DNA of 64,000 nt from Drosophila miranda (GCF_003369915.1 NC_046673.1:16476001-16540000), one strand, 5' to 3'; counted from the stretch's first letter, positions 1-11,522 are shown. Notes: generated from the letters alone by a model not told the origin. Numbers and translations are program-made.

Positions 1-1902
1 AATGTGAACAAATGCCTTACAAAATTTAATTGTTTCTTTATTAAAGTCGATAAATATATACACATATATAAATATATAATTTTCATTCTGATCAGTAGAT
101 GTATGTATATGTATGTATGGATGCATGTGTATGTATAGGCTTTAACTATGGAACTGCCTCTCACTTTCTAAAAGTCTTTTGCAGCAAAAAGGAATAACTA
201 AATAATTGTATTTTTGGCGTTCAAACACAATAGTTTAAATTTCTAATTGGAAATAAATACACCTGGGTACACCTGGGTCGTGCATACAGTACGTTATTGA
301 ACCATAGAACGGTTGGAATACCAATGATCGATGCATTTCTTTTCTATGAGATGTTAATACTTAAATTAGAACCCTCTATGAATCCCAACAGCTTGAAAAA
401 GCCAAAAGTTTACTTGGCAAGGTATTATTTTTTGTAATTAAATGCACAGAATCAATGATAAAAATATTCTTTTGCTATGATTTGAATGGGTAAGGTAGCT
501 ATCTCGATGATGGAAGTAATCGGATTTCTTGTAGAACTGTGTCTATTGTTGGATATAATTCAAATACAGTCTTGCAAGTCATTATCCAACTGTCCTGTGG
601 TGTTAGAACGTACTGTACATTCGGTATATATTTACCCATTTACAATAACAACTTTGTGTTGTATTCTGCTTTTTTTTAAGCAAATCGAACGAAAAAAAAA
701 TCAAAGTCTAGGCCCTTCATTTTCTTGTGCATCAAACAGTTGAAATACATAATTATATGGTTGCTGGATCTTCTATTTTCTATTCTCCTATTTAAATCCA
801 TTTATAAAGTTCTCCAAATTAATCTGTTGTATTATGCGAACACGTTGCAAATTTGAATTTCTTGTGCCATTTTTAAACATCAAACAAGTGGAATTACTAA
901 TTACATACATAACATATATGGCCTGGATACGTACAGGAATAGTATAGGGAACGCAAATCATTACTTTGCCTCGTTATCTCCTCTCGAAATGCATTCATAC
1001 AAAATTAAACAAAAAGTGTTATCTGGTATATTTTTAAAGATTGAAAGTGGAAAGAGCAACCAGCATATACATATGTATATGCAAGCTCTTTCATGGTCTT
1101 GTGCTTTTCTGTAATATCCAACTGCCGATATACATATGTATCGGGTTTGGTGGCGATGCATCTTCTTTTTAAAAATAGACAATGAAAGTTTCCATAACGG
1201 AATTCCATTCTAGTACTCACAACCGGACAAAATGACCTTTTCATTTTTTTTGTTTTTCATACAAAAATAGTTTCCATAGCATGTGTTGGTGGGTCCGCCT
1301 ATGAGAAACTTAAATGTCTATGCATACAAATTTATTGTTCTGATTTTTGCTTTCGTGAGACTTTGGAGACCTTTTCCAGTACTTGTTATTGGTTTTTGTT
1401 GGGGGTTGTGGGTTGGGGGATGTTGCCTTTGATGCAAATTGTAAATACAATTTTCGCGTTTTGAAGTAGATATAAATATATTCTTGTATATAAATATGCC
1501 CTCTGTTTCAGTTTCGTTTTTGTGTATGTATATATTAAATATTTTATGTATATAAATTTCTAAATACATTTAATTGCGCTTTTCATTTTTAAATTTTAAT
1601 TTAACGGCTATCTGGCATTTTATTCCGAATAAAACAGGATGAAAAAGAAAACAGATCAAAAAAAAAAAAAAAAAACGTCTCCATGTGGGTGTGTTGGTGT
1701 CTTCGAGGTGTTGGTGCATTGGTTTTAGCTATGTCTATGTGTATGTGTGTGTGAATCTGTGTGTATCTGTGTATAGCATATTGTTCTATGCGCCCCCCAC
1801 AGCGATTTTATCTGCTCCCGCAAGTGCGCGAGCTTTTGCCACCGATCCTGGTCCTGGTCCTGTTCCCGCTCTTGGTGTCCAGTTCCTGCTCTCACGCCGC
1901 CT
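1..1902. other. 3' flank of Rab35, no gene seen
   Basis: This AT-rich stretch holds only short ORFs without recognisable domains. A minus-strand AATAAA (TTTATT on the plus strand near 1618-1623) lies about 280 bases past the Rab35 stop and is a plausible poly(A) signal for that gene. The rest has ATG/TATG-type simple repeats and an A-homopolymer near 1660-1676. I see no RNA gene here. Confidence 0.5.
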
Positions 1903-3315
1903 TCAACTGCAGCATTTTCTACGCTTAGTTCCCGGATTATTCTTCAAGTGAATGGTGTCCTTCTGCTGCTCGTTGGTGGTGGTGCGCAGCTTGTGGTTGA
2001 GCACCTGCCGCGTTATCGACAGAAACATGTTGTCCACATTGATGTTGTCTTTGGCGGATGTCTCGTACAGCTCGATGTCCATTTGTTTCGCAAACCTTTG
2101 CGCATCTTCGGTGAGGACCACTTTACAATTGGGATCATCGTTCTTGTTACCCACTGTTCGGAAAAGGTACAGAAGGTAAATGGCAACTCTTTTGCTACTC
2201 CATTCGACACACGCCCTCGTACTCGTACACGTACTCACCTAATACTTTGTTGACCACATCGCAGTTGTTCTGGATCTCTTCCAGCCACCGTCGCACATTC
2301 GCAAAGGAGTCACCGCTCGTTACATCGTAAACGATGATGACGCCGTGGGTGCCCCGGTAGTAGGTGCTGGTTATGGTGCGGAACCGCTCCTGTCCGGCCG
2401 TGTCCCATATCTGCAGCTTCACGCGCAGCCCATCGATGTCCACCGTCCGAATCTTGAAGTCCACCCCAATGGTAGTTATATAACTACCCGAGAATGTGTC
2501 GTCTGAGAACCGAATCAGCAGGGAGGATTTCCCAACTCCTACAGGGGGGGTTAAGAAGGAAACAATCGTTATTTAACACTCTTGAACACACACAATTACA
2601 ATGCGTCTCTTCCTAGGAAAATATAATAGAATATGAAATGTGTGGGACACCATTTGCTTATCCACAGCAATTGTTCTAATTACAAGCAGCTGGAAAAGTA
2701 AACAATTGACACCAAGACACCACAGCATTCCTGGGTATCAAGTGCAAATCCTGCCCTGCGATGCGTCACCATTAGTCACGGCCCAGCGCCAGCAACAGCC
2801 ACAAAAGAATGTAATCCTATCTTCGGGGGCGAAAGTTTTGATACACTTGATATGGTAGAGTAAATCAAGAATACTATGATCTTAAATCTCTATCGAGCAA
2901 AACAAAAGAAAAAAGAAGGACCTGTGCATACAGACAGACGGACATATATGGCTATTGTGGGATTGTTTTTCAACAAAATATTATAATTTATGAACACGAT
3001 GAAGTTCTTGCTTTACGTTTCAACCATTTGAATGAAAACCATATACCCTTTTGCACCGTACCGATCACACCATTGTTAAAACAGCTGATCACCCTCTAGC
3101 GGGGTGGAGGATGCTGGCAAACCGAGGGCAAGGGAAAAAATTAAATTCAAATTTACATCTATTTATAAACCCTTAGTACAGGAGAGAGAGATAGGGAGAG
3201 AGTACATTTTAATCGTATGATCATTACGCTCTCCCTTTTTCTCTCTTCCGTTTTTGCACTTACCGCTGTCGCCGATTATAAGCAGCTTGAACAGATGATC
3301 AAAGCCGCGTGCCAT
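1903..3315 (-). CDS. Rab35: Rab35 small GTPase, 3 coding exons, 200 aa
   Basis: A Rab-family GTPase that acts in endocytic recycling and actin-linked membrane traffic. Proposed coding exons on the minus strand are 3315-3264, 2538-2239 and 2153-1903, totalling 603 nt in one frame. The protein starts [18 protein letters not shown], which matches the Rab35 N-terminus. The P-loop GDSGVGKS is formed across intron 1. Switch II carries WDTAGQERF, the guanine-specificity motif is NKND and the SAK motif is ETSAKD. The C-terminus is CCS, a dual-cysteine geranylgeranylation site. Human Rab35 is 201 aa, so length fits. The start is set by the conserved MAR-D/G-F-DHLF opening. The promoter is probably about 1 kb upstream, where a Motif 1 element sits near 4300, implying a long 5' UTR or 5' UTR intron. 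Family assignment comes from sequence resemblance recalled without a search. Confidence 0.95.
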
Positions 3316-4295
3316 TTTCTTCTCTCTGCTGCTGTTTCTGGCTGCTATTTTTTCCGCTGCTTTTATTTACAGTTAAAGCCGCTTTGAACAATGCAAAAAT
3401 AATTTTTTGCAAAAACAAATGCCTTGCATTTGCCTTGCTCTCACACACAGAAACGCAAACACGTACACAAACAAGAGAAGTATTGGGGCTGTATAGTTCT
3501 CGCTCGCACTTAGGCGGCACCCGGCTTGGTTTTTATGAATATTTGATATATATATATATATACGTATTTTTCTCTGCTGCTGATAGTGCTTTTCTGCCTC
3601 TGGTTCTGCTAAAACTTCTCTTCTGCTGTTGCTGTTGTTGCTTCTCCTCGGCTCCCCACTGCTGTTTCTAATTGTTTCTGCTTTTTTGTGATAAGCTAGC
3701 TATTGTTATTAGTGCTGATGTACTAAATTATAATTTATGTAAGTTTTGTGGTTGATGTTGCCATGCTATTTAATTTCCTTGGATTAAAATTATAATTTTT
3801 TTTGGCTCTGCTGCTGCGTTGCTCTTGCGCTCTGCTGCTGCTGCTACTGCTGGGTATCAGCAACGGTTTCATGTGTGTGTGAAAGACATATTGTTGTTGG
3901 TTTTGTTCGAATAATGAAGGAAGGAAGCACAGTGCAATTTTATGCACTAATTATTGTCGATCCACAAATAATTATTATAACACAGAAAATGGAAAAATTA
4001 GAAGGTTCGCCCGATTTCTGACACAGCCCGATTATAATTTATTTGACGGCTGACACGCACACACACACTAATAAACTCAATGACAGACTTGTTGTTTAAT
4101 TTGTGTGTATTTTAGCTTCACTCTGTGCGTGTGACACCAGTTTTAATTTCGAATTTTATCCCTTTGAGGAGCTGCATTCGTTGCGGATCGTTGAACGGGC
4201 TTCGGGGGCGTCTGGCTCAGTCTTTAAATCATATTCTGGATAAACTATTACTAACGCACTAACACATATAAAAAATAAGAGCTGGAGGTCTGGCT

Positions 4296-4306
4296 CAGTG
4301 TGACCG
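4296..4306 (-). promoter_or_regulatory. Motif 1 (M1BP-type) core promoter element, Rab35
   Basis: The bases CAGTGTGACCG are an exact reverse complement of the Drosophila core promoter Motif 1 consensus (YGGTCACACTR). The element faces the minus strand, the direction of Rab35. Motif 6-like TATACCGT repeats follow within 30 bases, a pairing known from TATA-less housekeeping promoters. Confidence 0.6.
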
Positions 4307-4317
4307 CGGACCTATCG

Positions 4318-4480
4318 TTAAAACATACCGTCCGACTCTCAGAAATATACCGTCCAATTTAAAAAATATACCGTAAATATACTGACGAACTCAAGTTCTA
4401 TTATACATATTCCTCAATTTTGATATTCCGTCGAATATTATTAGCTAGATTAATTAAACTATTATGAAACTATTAAACAA
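4318..4480. repeat. Dispersed TATACCGT block (copy at Rab35 promoter)
   Basis: This segment has three TATACCGT words spaced by about 20 bases. It then runs through a stretch with GACGAACTC, AAGTTCTATTA and TTTTGATATTCCGT. The same ordered words recur at 45105-45260, so homology extends beyond a simple binding-site motif. It may be an old dispersed element adopted at promoters, or a conserved promoter module of the Ohler motif 6 type. Confidence 0.55.
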
Positions 4481-4935
4481 TTAATAAAACTATTTTCTAC
4501 TTTACTGGCATAATTTATAGCGAAATAAAGCACGTTGCCAGTGCACATTTTGGTCGCACACAAGCACTGGCCGACTGAGCGGGTTTTTAAATCATTTTGT
4601 GAAATGAACTCCCTCTTTTCCATGCAAAACATTCCCTCGTATATTTCTGACCGAAATTATGCAAAAGCTTCCCCTCGTCCCATCAATGACTCCAAAGAAA
4701 ATTGTTTTTAATTATTTTTTGTTTTGCAAACTTAACTTAAGTTCCTTTCGTTTCATTTGTTTAGGGAGATCTTGAAATTAGGATAAATACTGCATTAAAA
4801 GTATTACAAGAAAATAGACAAAAATTAATTAAAAAAAAAAAAAATAATAATAATGATATGGCCTGGCCATCATAGATATTTTCTAAGAAAAAAAGCATTC
4901 AAAAATCAATCTGTATTGATTCGTACTTTCGCACA

Positions 4936-6496
4936 TTACTTTTTTGGCTGGGCAGCCGTGCTCCTTCGTGTGCGACTGGCGACACATGACACGTTTGCCG
5001 GGCGACTTTCCGATGCGACATTTTCGCGAGGGCGAGTCGTACTCTGGCGGCGTCGACGCAATTCCCTGATAATCGGTGTAGCCTCCGTCTCCTCTTTGCG
5101 ACCGACATTTGTCGTTCGACGCCGTTGTCCCATTTGTGGCATTCCAGCCTCACATTCGGCTGCTATTTGTCCTCTGCGCGATGTGTTGCTCTGACGCATT
5201 TCAGCAGCAGGAGCTGCAGCAGCAACAGGAGCTGCAGCAGCAACAGGAGCTGCAGTCGCCAGGCGGGTCAAGTTGGAGCGAGACCGAGTTCTCAAAGCAA
5301 GTCCATAAGGAGTCCGTGCTGGCGATTCGGTAGCAGCGGATGTAGCGTTGGCCAAGTGAGGGCGCACCGTGGGGTGGGGTGCTTTTGCCTGATCGGCAAT
5401 AAACTCCCAATTATCTTCTTCATCGTCATCTTCGTCTTCAATGCTCGGAGCACGCAGCTTATCACGGTAGCTTTGGCGATTCTGGTCACGCCTGTCCCTG
5501 TCGAACTGTGTACCAGCAAAGACCTTGAATTCGTCTTCGGAATCATCAGAAGGCGGTGACACAGCACTGCAGGTCTCGCAGACGTACGTATCGGTCGCCG
5601 CGACACAGTAGCAGTGCACCGGTTTCGATCCGCACAGTTCGCAAGAAATGATATTGTCCATGTCCGAATCGGGCCCATCCAAAGCAATGCAATCGGGGAC
5701 CGTGCAGGTCACGTCGCGGACAAGCTGATCCTGGAATGCATTCGGTTCGGTCTCCCACGAGGCATCACTAGCGAGGAAGATAGGAACGATTAAGTTTAAG
5801 TATTGATAATGGCGATCATCCCATCACATATTCAAAAACAAACCTGTTCGGCACCGAAATGCCCCAGAGGCAGAGATCCAGGAACCTTGACGAGCTGTTG
5901 CACAGCGGACACTTGAAAAAGTAGCCAGCATTGCTGGCGTATTTCTGAACGCAGCGCTTGTGAAACCAGCCATTGCGGCAGCACGGAGCCTCCAGCATCA
6001 ATACCGGAGAAAATTTCTCCTCTTTAGGCATCAGAAGCTCCAGGCATATTACGCAGTTCTGATCGGCCTGTGGGCGAGCTCTGGTACGAGCGATATGTGA
6101 ATGGCAGTAGGATTTATACGAGCCGGCAAATTGATAGCGCACCAGGTTCTCCAGGCCGCAGCTAAAGTGGAAACTTCGGCGACAGTTCTTCCCGCAGCAG
6201 CCAATTGAAGCACCGTTTCTGCCGCAGTAGAAGCACGTCAATTTACTGGCACGCTGGACCTCCGCCAAAATGTCCGTCTTCAGGAATCCTGAGATTCCAT
6301 TTTTAACGCAGTCGCGTTGCACCAGATTAGAGCTCGTGTACTAAACAAACAAATTATTAATTGTGGCGTCACCACCGCCGGTGCATGTGGAACTTACCAG
6401 ACAATTGCTGTGCACCTTCTTATTGCTGAAGTGAAAGGATGGCCCGTAGTCAAAGCTATCCTCCGTCGAGGAGCCACACAGCACGCAGTCCACCAT
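4936..6496 (-). CDS. Phf7: Phf7, PHD-finger protein, complete copy, 475 aa
   Basis: Phf7 is a chromatin reader with PHD/RING-like fingers that promotes male identity in the Drosophila germline (family knowledge). Proposed exons on the minus strand are 6496-6398, 6340-5844 and 5767-4936, 1428 nt in frame. Residues about 4-117 form an extended PHD-type zinc region (CVLC, then CFYC, CCGKNC, HFSC). Residues about 127-185 hold a second finger (CVIC ... CC ... HKRC ... CPLC). A third finger follows, with CELC and CETC. The C-terminal half is acidic, then alanine-rich with an APVAAA repeat, then strongly basic and arginine-rich, ending QPKK. The gene is head-to-head with CG9577, and a DRE lies about 115 bases upstream of the start. 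Its first 965 or so bases, counted from the start codon, are duplicated at 11526-12488. Confidence 0.9.
5205..5262 (-). repeat. 18-bp tandem repeat inside Phf7 exon 3
   Basis: About three units of an 18-bp repeat rich in CAGCAG and GAGCTGCAG encode an alanine/proline tract (APVAAA). The unit is a multiple of three, so copy-number change would keep the frame. Confidence 0.7.
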
Positions 6497-7440
6497 TTTT
6501 CCGAGCACCAAATTGTTATTTAATTATTTGAAAACAGTCGCACAAATAACTTTTGCCGGGAAAACAGCGCGTCGCGGGGCCAAAAGTAAAATGCAAAACA
6601 CTGCAGACGTATCGATATATATCACACGCCAGCGATGAGCAACTTCAGAGATTTGTATTTTGCACTGCCATTGCAAAAAGATGTGTATATTTTCAAACGT
6701 CTTTAATATTTTAACAAAAATTATATTAACAAAAATACGCTTATTTTCTTTTGTTTCAAATATTGTATATCCAACAAATATATTCCCAGAAAGTGGCAAC
6801 TCTGGCTATTTGTATTTCTGCGAATTTTAGCCGCCAATCAAAAACAAAAACAAAAACAATATGGCGCCCTGAAACAATTATATTTCACTTGACGCCGCCT
6901 GTCCGTCACAGGTTTATATTTTCAAGTGTCCATCACGCACAAGAGTCCTATTAAATGTGTTTGTGTTTGATTTTTCTGAACATTATGAGACACTACACAA
7001 AAACACGTAGTGTACGAAATAGGCTGCGCCCACATAGCTGCAGATAGCACATGACTAGTCAACATTTTTTGAAATTCTAGAGCTTGATTTGCTGAGTTTC
7101 TGAAACATAATTCTATTCTCCTGATTTTTGCGATCTACCTCCACGAAAAAAACCCAAAAGCCGTATTAATAAACCCTTACCTGCGTTTATATTTATACAC
7201 TTTTATACTAACCAATTTAAAGCCAGTGCCGGGAAAAAAACAAATGATGGAGCTCGGCTCGGCCGATGACCTTCTTCGGAAACGTCGATATGTATTTGTA
7301 TTTTCGTGCTGCCAATAAAAACACTTCCGCTGGCAAAAAAAATACCAAAAAAAAAATCGACACTACAGAGTTGCCACCATGTCCGTTGATAGTTTTGTGG
7401 ATATCGCGACAACAGAAAAATTTTAAAAGAAAAATACAAC
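6497..7440. promoter_or_regulatory. Bidirectional promoter region Phf7 / CG9577
   Basis: About 940 bases separate the divergent starts of Phf7 and CG9577. The Phf7 side carries a DRE. Two pieces with the word TGGCAAC/GTTGCCA lie near 6796 and 7372, close to the ends of the region. No RNA gene or ORF with recognisable content is seen. The whole region is duplicated unchanged at 12489-13432. Confidence 0.55.
6610..6617. promoter_or_regulatory. DRE (TATCGATA), Phf7 copy 1 promoter
   Basis: A perfect DNA-replication-related element, the DREF/BEAF-type palindrome, lies 114 bases upstream of the Phf7 start. DREs mark housekeeping and germline promoters in Drosophila. Confidence 0.6.
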
Positions 7441-8709
7441 ATGTCCTTCTATCGCCTGAACAAGCTGATCCGGCTGGCACCCAACATGACCGGTGTGTAA
7501 TAGGATTAGCTTGGCTTGCCCTTAGGACTCTACCCTTGGCCACCGAGTCCAACTGGACTGCGACGGTTCAAAGTCCGAAGTGCCACTGAACACCTTTACC
7601 CGCGCTGATATCCGTTTAACATTTACCTTCTGGCAGCGGGCCGATCCACTGTTGCGATGCAGCCCCAACGCCACAACACATCCCACAGCGCCCAGGCGGC
7701 CGACACTCCTGGACACACGTCTTTCAAGACCTTGGCCATAACGACTCCCAAGCCATTTGTCTTCCATGTGGAACTGCATCGCCCCAACAAGTTGAATGCG
7801 ATCAACAAGCAGATGTGGCTGTAAGTACCCAATGTCCTCCTTTTCCCCGCCAGTGGCCCATTCACTAAGTGTCCACCTTTCGGCCATCTCCCCATCTTCA
7901 TAGGGAGATCAAGGACTGCTTTGAAGGATTGTCGACGAACCCCGATTGCCGTGCCATTGTACTGTCCGCCTCTGGCAAGCACTTCACGGCCGGCATCGAT
8001 CTTAGCGACATGATGAACCTTGGCCAGCAGTTGTCCGACACCGATGACTGTGCCCGCAAGGGCTACATTCTGGAGCGTGTCATTAAGCTGTACCAGGACT
8101 CGATCAGTGCCCTCGAGCAGTGCCCCAAGCCCGTGATAACGGCCGTCCATCAGGCATGCATTGGCGCTGGCGTCGATCTGATAACTGCCTCTGACATCCG
8201 CTACTGCACCCAGGACGCATTCTTTCAGGTGAAAGAGGTCGAAATCGGCATGGCCGCAGATGTGGGAACCCTCCAGCGATTGCCCAAGGCCATCGGCAGC
8301 CAGTCCCTGGCCCGTGAGCTCTGCTTCACCGGACGCCGCTTCGAGGCGTCCGAGGCGCACTCCTGTGGCCTTGTTAGCCGTGTCTTTCCCGACAAGGAGT
8401 CGCTGGTGACCGGCGCACTGGCCCTGGCCGAGCAAATAGCCAACAAGAGCCCCATTGCGGTGCAGACGACAAAGGCGAACATGGTCTACTCGCTGGAGCA
8501 TACCAACCAGGAGGGACTCGATCATATTGTATGTTCTCCTCCCCTTCCACCACATTGATTTATTGAATCTGATCCGTTTGACCCCCCGCAATCCTTATCA
8601 ATCTTTGCAGCGCTGGTACAACAAGTTGAATCTGCAGTCAGAGGACTTTGCCCAGGCCGTGGCCGCCCAGCTGACGAAGGACGACAAGCCAATCTTTGCC
8701 AAGCTCTAA
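7441..8709 (+). CDS. CG9577: Dienoyl-CoA isomerase (ECH1-like), copy 1, 319 aa
   Basis: A crotonase-family enzyme, likely delta(3,5)-delta(2,4)-dienoyl-CoA isomerase, acting in beta-oxidation of unsaturated fatty acids. Exons are 7441-7492, 7637-7820, 7904-8528 and 8611-8709, totalling 960 nt. The oxyanion-hole region SASGKHFTAGIDLSDM is present. The block CIGAGVDLITASDIRYC, with the acidic residues of QVKEVEIGMAADVGTLQR, matches the ECH1 catalytic segment. The N-terminus is basic and amphipathic (MSFYRLNKLIRLAPNM), a likely mitochondrial presequence, while the C-terminus AKL is a PTS1-type peroxisomal signal, so dual targeting is possible. The gene converges on CG9581, with about 200 bases between stops. 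The start is the only upstream ATG that splices in frame. Confidence 0.9.
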
Positions 8710-8907
8710 GCTGAGAGACATTTTTCATTTATACATTTTCCAATACATATATTTTCCATATTCACATTCATAAACCCAGTCTCATTTGCCTTTGGCGAGG
8801 AGTCGGCTGCGAATGACTTTAAAAGTGCATCAGATTGCATCAGGAAAGATTGTGACTAGGAATTTTGTATCTTCCCTGGAGAGAGAGAGAGAGAGAGACA
8901 CTTGAAA

Positions 8908-10599
8908 TCAGGCTGAATCGGAGGCAGAGGCGGATACACTGTCTGTTTCGACCGACACCTGCTGGCAGAGATGCTCCAATCGTTGGCGATCCTTGATGCA
9001 CTCAGCCGTGAGCACCTCAACCACACCGTCCTGACTGATCAGTAGATCGTCCTCGATGCGTATGCCAATGCCCCGGAACTCGGCCGGGACGTCGGTGCAC
9101 TCCTCCCCGATATAGACACCCGGCTCCACGGTGAAGACCATGCCAGGCTCCAGAGCTTTGCTCCGCGGTATATTCGGCGTGTCGTGCACATCCATGCCCA
9201 GATAGTGCGACACATGATGCGGACAGAATCTGTAGCCCTGGCTAACCACCGTCTTGTAGTCGTCCGAAGCCCTTGACACCAGCCCAATCTCTTGCAGATA
9301 CTTGCCCAGCCTGTAGCAGGTGGACTGGAAGAGCTGGTCCAGCGTCTCGCCGCCTATGCTCCCGATCATCCCGACAATGTCCGACTGCAGTGTTGACACC
9401 ATTTCGTAGAGGGTGCGCTGAGGATCCGTGAAGGTGCCGCTGGCGGGCCAGGTACGCGTGATATCGCTGGTGTATCCGCCGTACTCGCAGCCAGCGTCCA
9501 TGAGGACCAGATCTTGCGGCTGCAACAGCTGGCTGTTGTCCACATAGTGGATGATGGTGGCATTGCGACCGGCGGCCACAACCGGGGGATAGGCCAGGAA
9601 GCTGGCGTTGCGCTGCCGACACTTAAAATCGACGGACGCGAATAGATGGTGCTCGGACTGGCCAGGCCGGGTCTCGGCCATGACCTCGTTGATGGACTGG
9701 GCGGCAATTTGGCAGGTGCGACGCATCAAATCCATCTCGGCGGGGGACTTCAGCAGGCGCATGGCCTCCAAAAAGGTGTGGACGGGCAGTAGTTGGATAT
9801 TCTCTGTGCTGCCAGTCTTGATGACGCCCTCCTTGACGTGTTGCAGGTCGCAGGATTTCAGATCGAACCAGAAATGGGGCTTCAGGCCGGTGACCAGCTT
9901 GCCAAGGATCGTTTCGAACTGGCTGAGGGAATGTGCCTCGGTGACTCCAAAGAGTGGAACGGACAGCTCGGGGCCAGTACGTGGACCGTCCCACAGTTCG
10001 GCATGCGCATCCTTGGGGCGCAAGAACAACATGGACTCCACATTGGAGCCCTGGTCGATGGTCATCACGAGAACCGAGTCTGGCTCTAGGCAGCCAGTCA
10101 GGTAGTAAAAGTCTGAGTTCTGCCTAAACACATAAGGTATTTTACCGCTCATGTACTTCTTCGAGGCGGCCCCCACAATCAACTGAAAAGAAGGGCCCTG
10201 GCTATAGAAAATGTTGGGGTAAAAAGAGGGACAGGCTTCGCATACCATATGGTTCTTTGTGGAGCGGCCATTGTAGTTGTCGCCAAAGGTGCTCGCATAG
10301 GACTGTATTTTCTGCATCAGTGCGATGCGCCGCTGCTGGAACTCGGCCAGCGTCAGGCCCGGCACCAGCTCGTGGGGCAGGATGAGATGCGGATGGCTAA
10401 CACAAGTGGGCTGACCAAGCCTGGGGCCGTCCAGTTTATTTAGCAGATTGACCAGCCCGCTGGTTCCGTTTGTCGTTGTGTTGTCCTTGGTGCTGCTGGC
10501 TTGGGAATTGCACCGCTGTGGTTGAAGAAATGTGGAAATCTCCGCCAGGCTGCGTCCCCGCATCGGAACGAAACGTGCTAAATTTTTCAGGGCAATCAT
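8908..10599 (-). CDS. CG9581: Mitochondrial aminopeptidase P (XPNPEP3/Icp55-like), copy 1, 563 aa
   Basis: A metallopeptidase of family M24B that removes N-terminal residues next to proline or after mitochondrial presequence cleavage (Icp55-type function, family knowledge). It is a single uninterrupted ORF. A basic N-terminus (MIALKNLARFVPMRGRSL) looks like a mitochondrial targeting peptide. An aminopeptidase P N-terminal domain covers roughly residues 70-240. The catalytic pita-bread domain follows, and I can see the metal ligands in LMDAGCEYGGYTSDITR (two Asp), HHVSHYLGMDVHD (His), VEPGVYIG (Glu) and GIRIEDDLL (Glu). All five expected ligands are therefore present. The 563 aa length is a little above human XPNPEP3 (507 aa). 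A DRE lies about 93 bases upstream of the start. The second copy at 14901-16592 encodes the same protein. Confidence 0.93.
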   Translation of the reverse strand: MIALKNLARFVPMRGRSLAEISTFLQPQRCNSQASSTKDNTTTNGTSGLVNLLNKLDGPRLGQPTCVSHPHLILPHELVPGLTLAEFQQRRIALMQKIQSYASTFGDNYNGRSTKNHMVCEACPSFYPNIFYSQGPSFQLIVGAASKKYMSGKIPYVFRQNSDFYYLTGCLEPDSVLVMTIDQGSNVESMLFLRPKDAHAELWDGPRTGPELSVPLFGVTEAHSLSQFETILGKLVTGLKPHFWFDLKSCDLQHVKEGVIKTGSTENIQLLPVHTFLEAMRLLKSPAEMDLMRRTCQIAAQSINEVMAETRPGQSEHHLFASVDFKCRQRNASFLAYPPVVAAGRNATIIHYVDNSQLLQPQDLVLMDAGCEYGGYTSDITRTWPASGTFTDPQRTLYEMVSTLQSDIVGMIGSIGGETLDQLFQSTCYRLGKYLQEIGLVSRASDDYKTVVSQGYRFCPHHVSHYLGMDVHDTPNIPRSKALEPGMVFTVEPGVYIGEECTDVPAEFRGIGIRIEDDLLISQDGVVEVLTAECIKDRQRLEHLCQQVSVETDSVSASASDSA

Positions 10600-10691
10600 C
10601 CTGGTTGACTCTGGACCGGGCTGTGAAGCAATTTCTGTTTGTTTATATTAATAAATTGTGATCATCGGCATCAAATATATCGAATATATAG

Positions 10692-10699
10692 TATCGATA
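10692..10699. promoter_or_regulatory. DRE (TATCGATA), CG9581 copy 1 promoter
   Basis: A perfect DRE palindrome stands upstream of the CG9581 start and is followed by two TATACC words (10717-10741), the same pairing seen at other promoters in the window. Confidence 0.6.
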
Positions 10700-10742
10700 A
10701 AAAATACCCGTCGGACCCGAAATATACCACAAATATACCGAT

Positions 10743-11522
10743 GAATAAACAAACATACGCCACTTAAACCCACTTTATTTAAACAGTGTTACACTTGGCT
10801 TGTTTCCCAGAGGGCAATGCCGGCTAGCTGTCGACCCCAGGGCTGGGTAGTTCCCCTTGCCCGCCAAATGTAGACAAAAAAGGAGACATACTACTTCTCG
10901 GGACATCAAAACTAACAACAACCTAACAACAACAAAGAAAATCATAAACAGACGGCTATCAAGTGGGTGAAGCTTGGGTGTTATCACTTCGCGCGCCCGC
11001 CCTACCTGTGACCAAACACCACGTTCATTTTGGCCACCCTCTGCTGGCACGGTAACGGCTGGCCTAATCCATGGCTTACGCCACGCGTCCTCCCTCTATT
11101 TTAAATTTAATGCATCATGCTTCAATATATATCCAAGCTTTAATAATCGTAAATTGACAATTTCATCTTTCTCATTAATAAATAGCTATACTCAAAATTA
11201 TCACTAACCACTAAGAAACACCAAAACGTTCGAGACAAAGGCAAACAAGGAAATAACTGCTGAAATTTCGTTCAACCAACAGGGATACCCTCACCCATAC
11301 GTAATGGAATATGTGTAGTTGACTGGATCCAGTTTTACGGGAGTTAATTTAACTCGGGCCCCTACGGAGACTTAACCTACCAAGAGCTCTTGTTAAGGGT
11401 CCCCGGGACATAAACAATAAACAATATTTTTTTCACAAATCGCTCGACCAAATACGGTGGACTGATGGGACCCCCGCGTCACCCACTAAGGGTTAATCTT
11501 CTGGCACTGAACAGCTGATCGC
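10743..11522. other. Unidentified noncoding flank at the end of unit 1
   Basis: This 780-base segment differs in composition from the neighbouring genes and carries no recognisable protein. It is the right end of the duplicated unit and recurs at 16736-17515 with one observed substitution. On the minus strand it has an AATAAA-type signal near 10773. It could be an old mobile-element fragment, but I cannot assign a family. In unit 1 it now abuts the truncated Phf7 copy, for which it would supply the 3' UTR. Confidence 0.4.

Larger units (their letters stand above)
3316..4935. other. Rab35 5' region and Rab35-Phf7 spacer
   Basis: No coding sequence is recognised. The stretch contains polypyrimidine and CTG-rich tracts (about 3560-3680 and 3810-3850), probably 5' UTR or intron of Rab35. 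Near 4296-4480 lies the likely Rab35 promoter, with a Motif 1 site followed by a block of TATACCGT-type motifs. The remaining part up to the Phf7 stop is AT-rich. Confidence 0.5.
5534..11522. repeat. Tandem segmental duplication, unit 1
   Basis: Unit 1 runs from inside Phf7 exon 3 (first shared bases TCTTCGG) to the bases CAGCTGATCGC. It is repeated at 11526-17515 with an offset of 5992, becoming 5993 after a one-base intron indel in CG9577. By eye I count about eight substitutions in the first 780 bases and about one substitution plus one indel in the remaining 5.2 kb, so identity is near 99.8 percent. The unit carries the 5' part of Phf7, all of CG9577 and all of CG9581, plus an unidentified flank. 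Confidence 0.95.

Noticed and set aside
7623-8591. Long minus-strand ORFs opposite CG9577 (322 and 368 residues in the two copies)
   Set aside because: These lie antisense to the exons of a clear crotonase gene and have no family resemblance. Codon bias on the coding strand leaves the antisense frame open.
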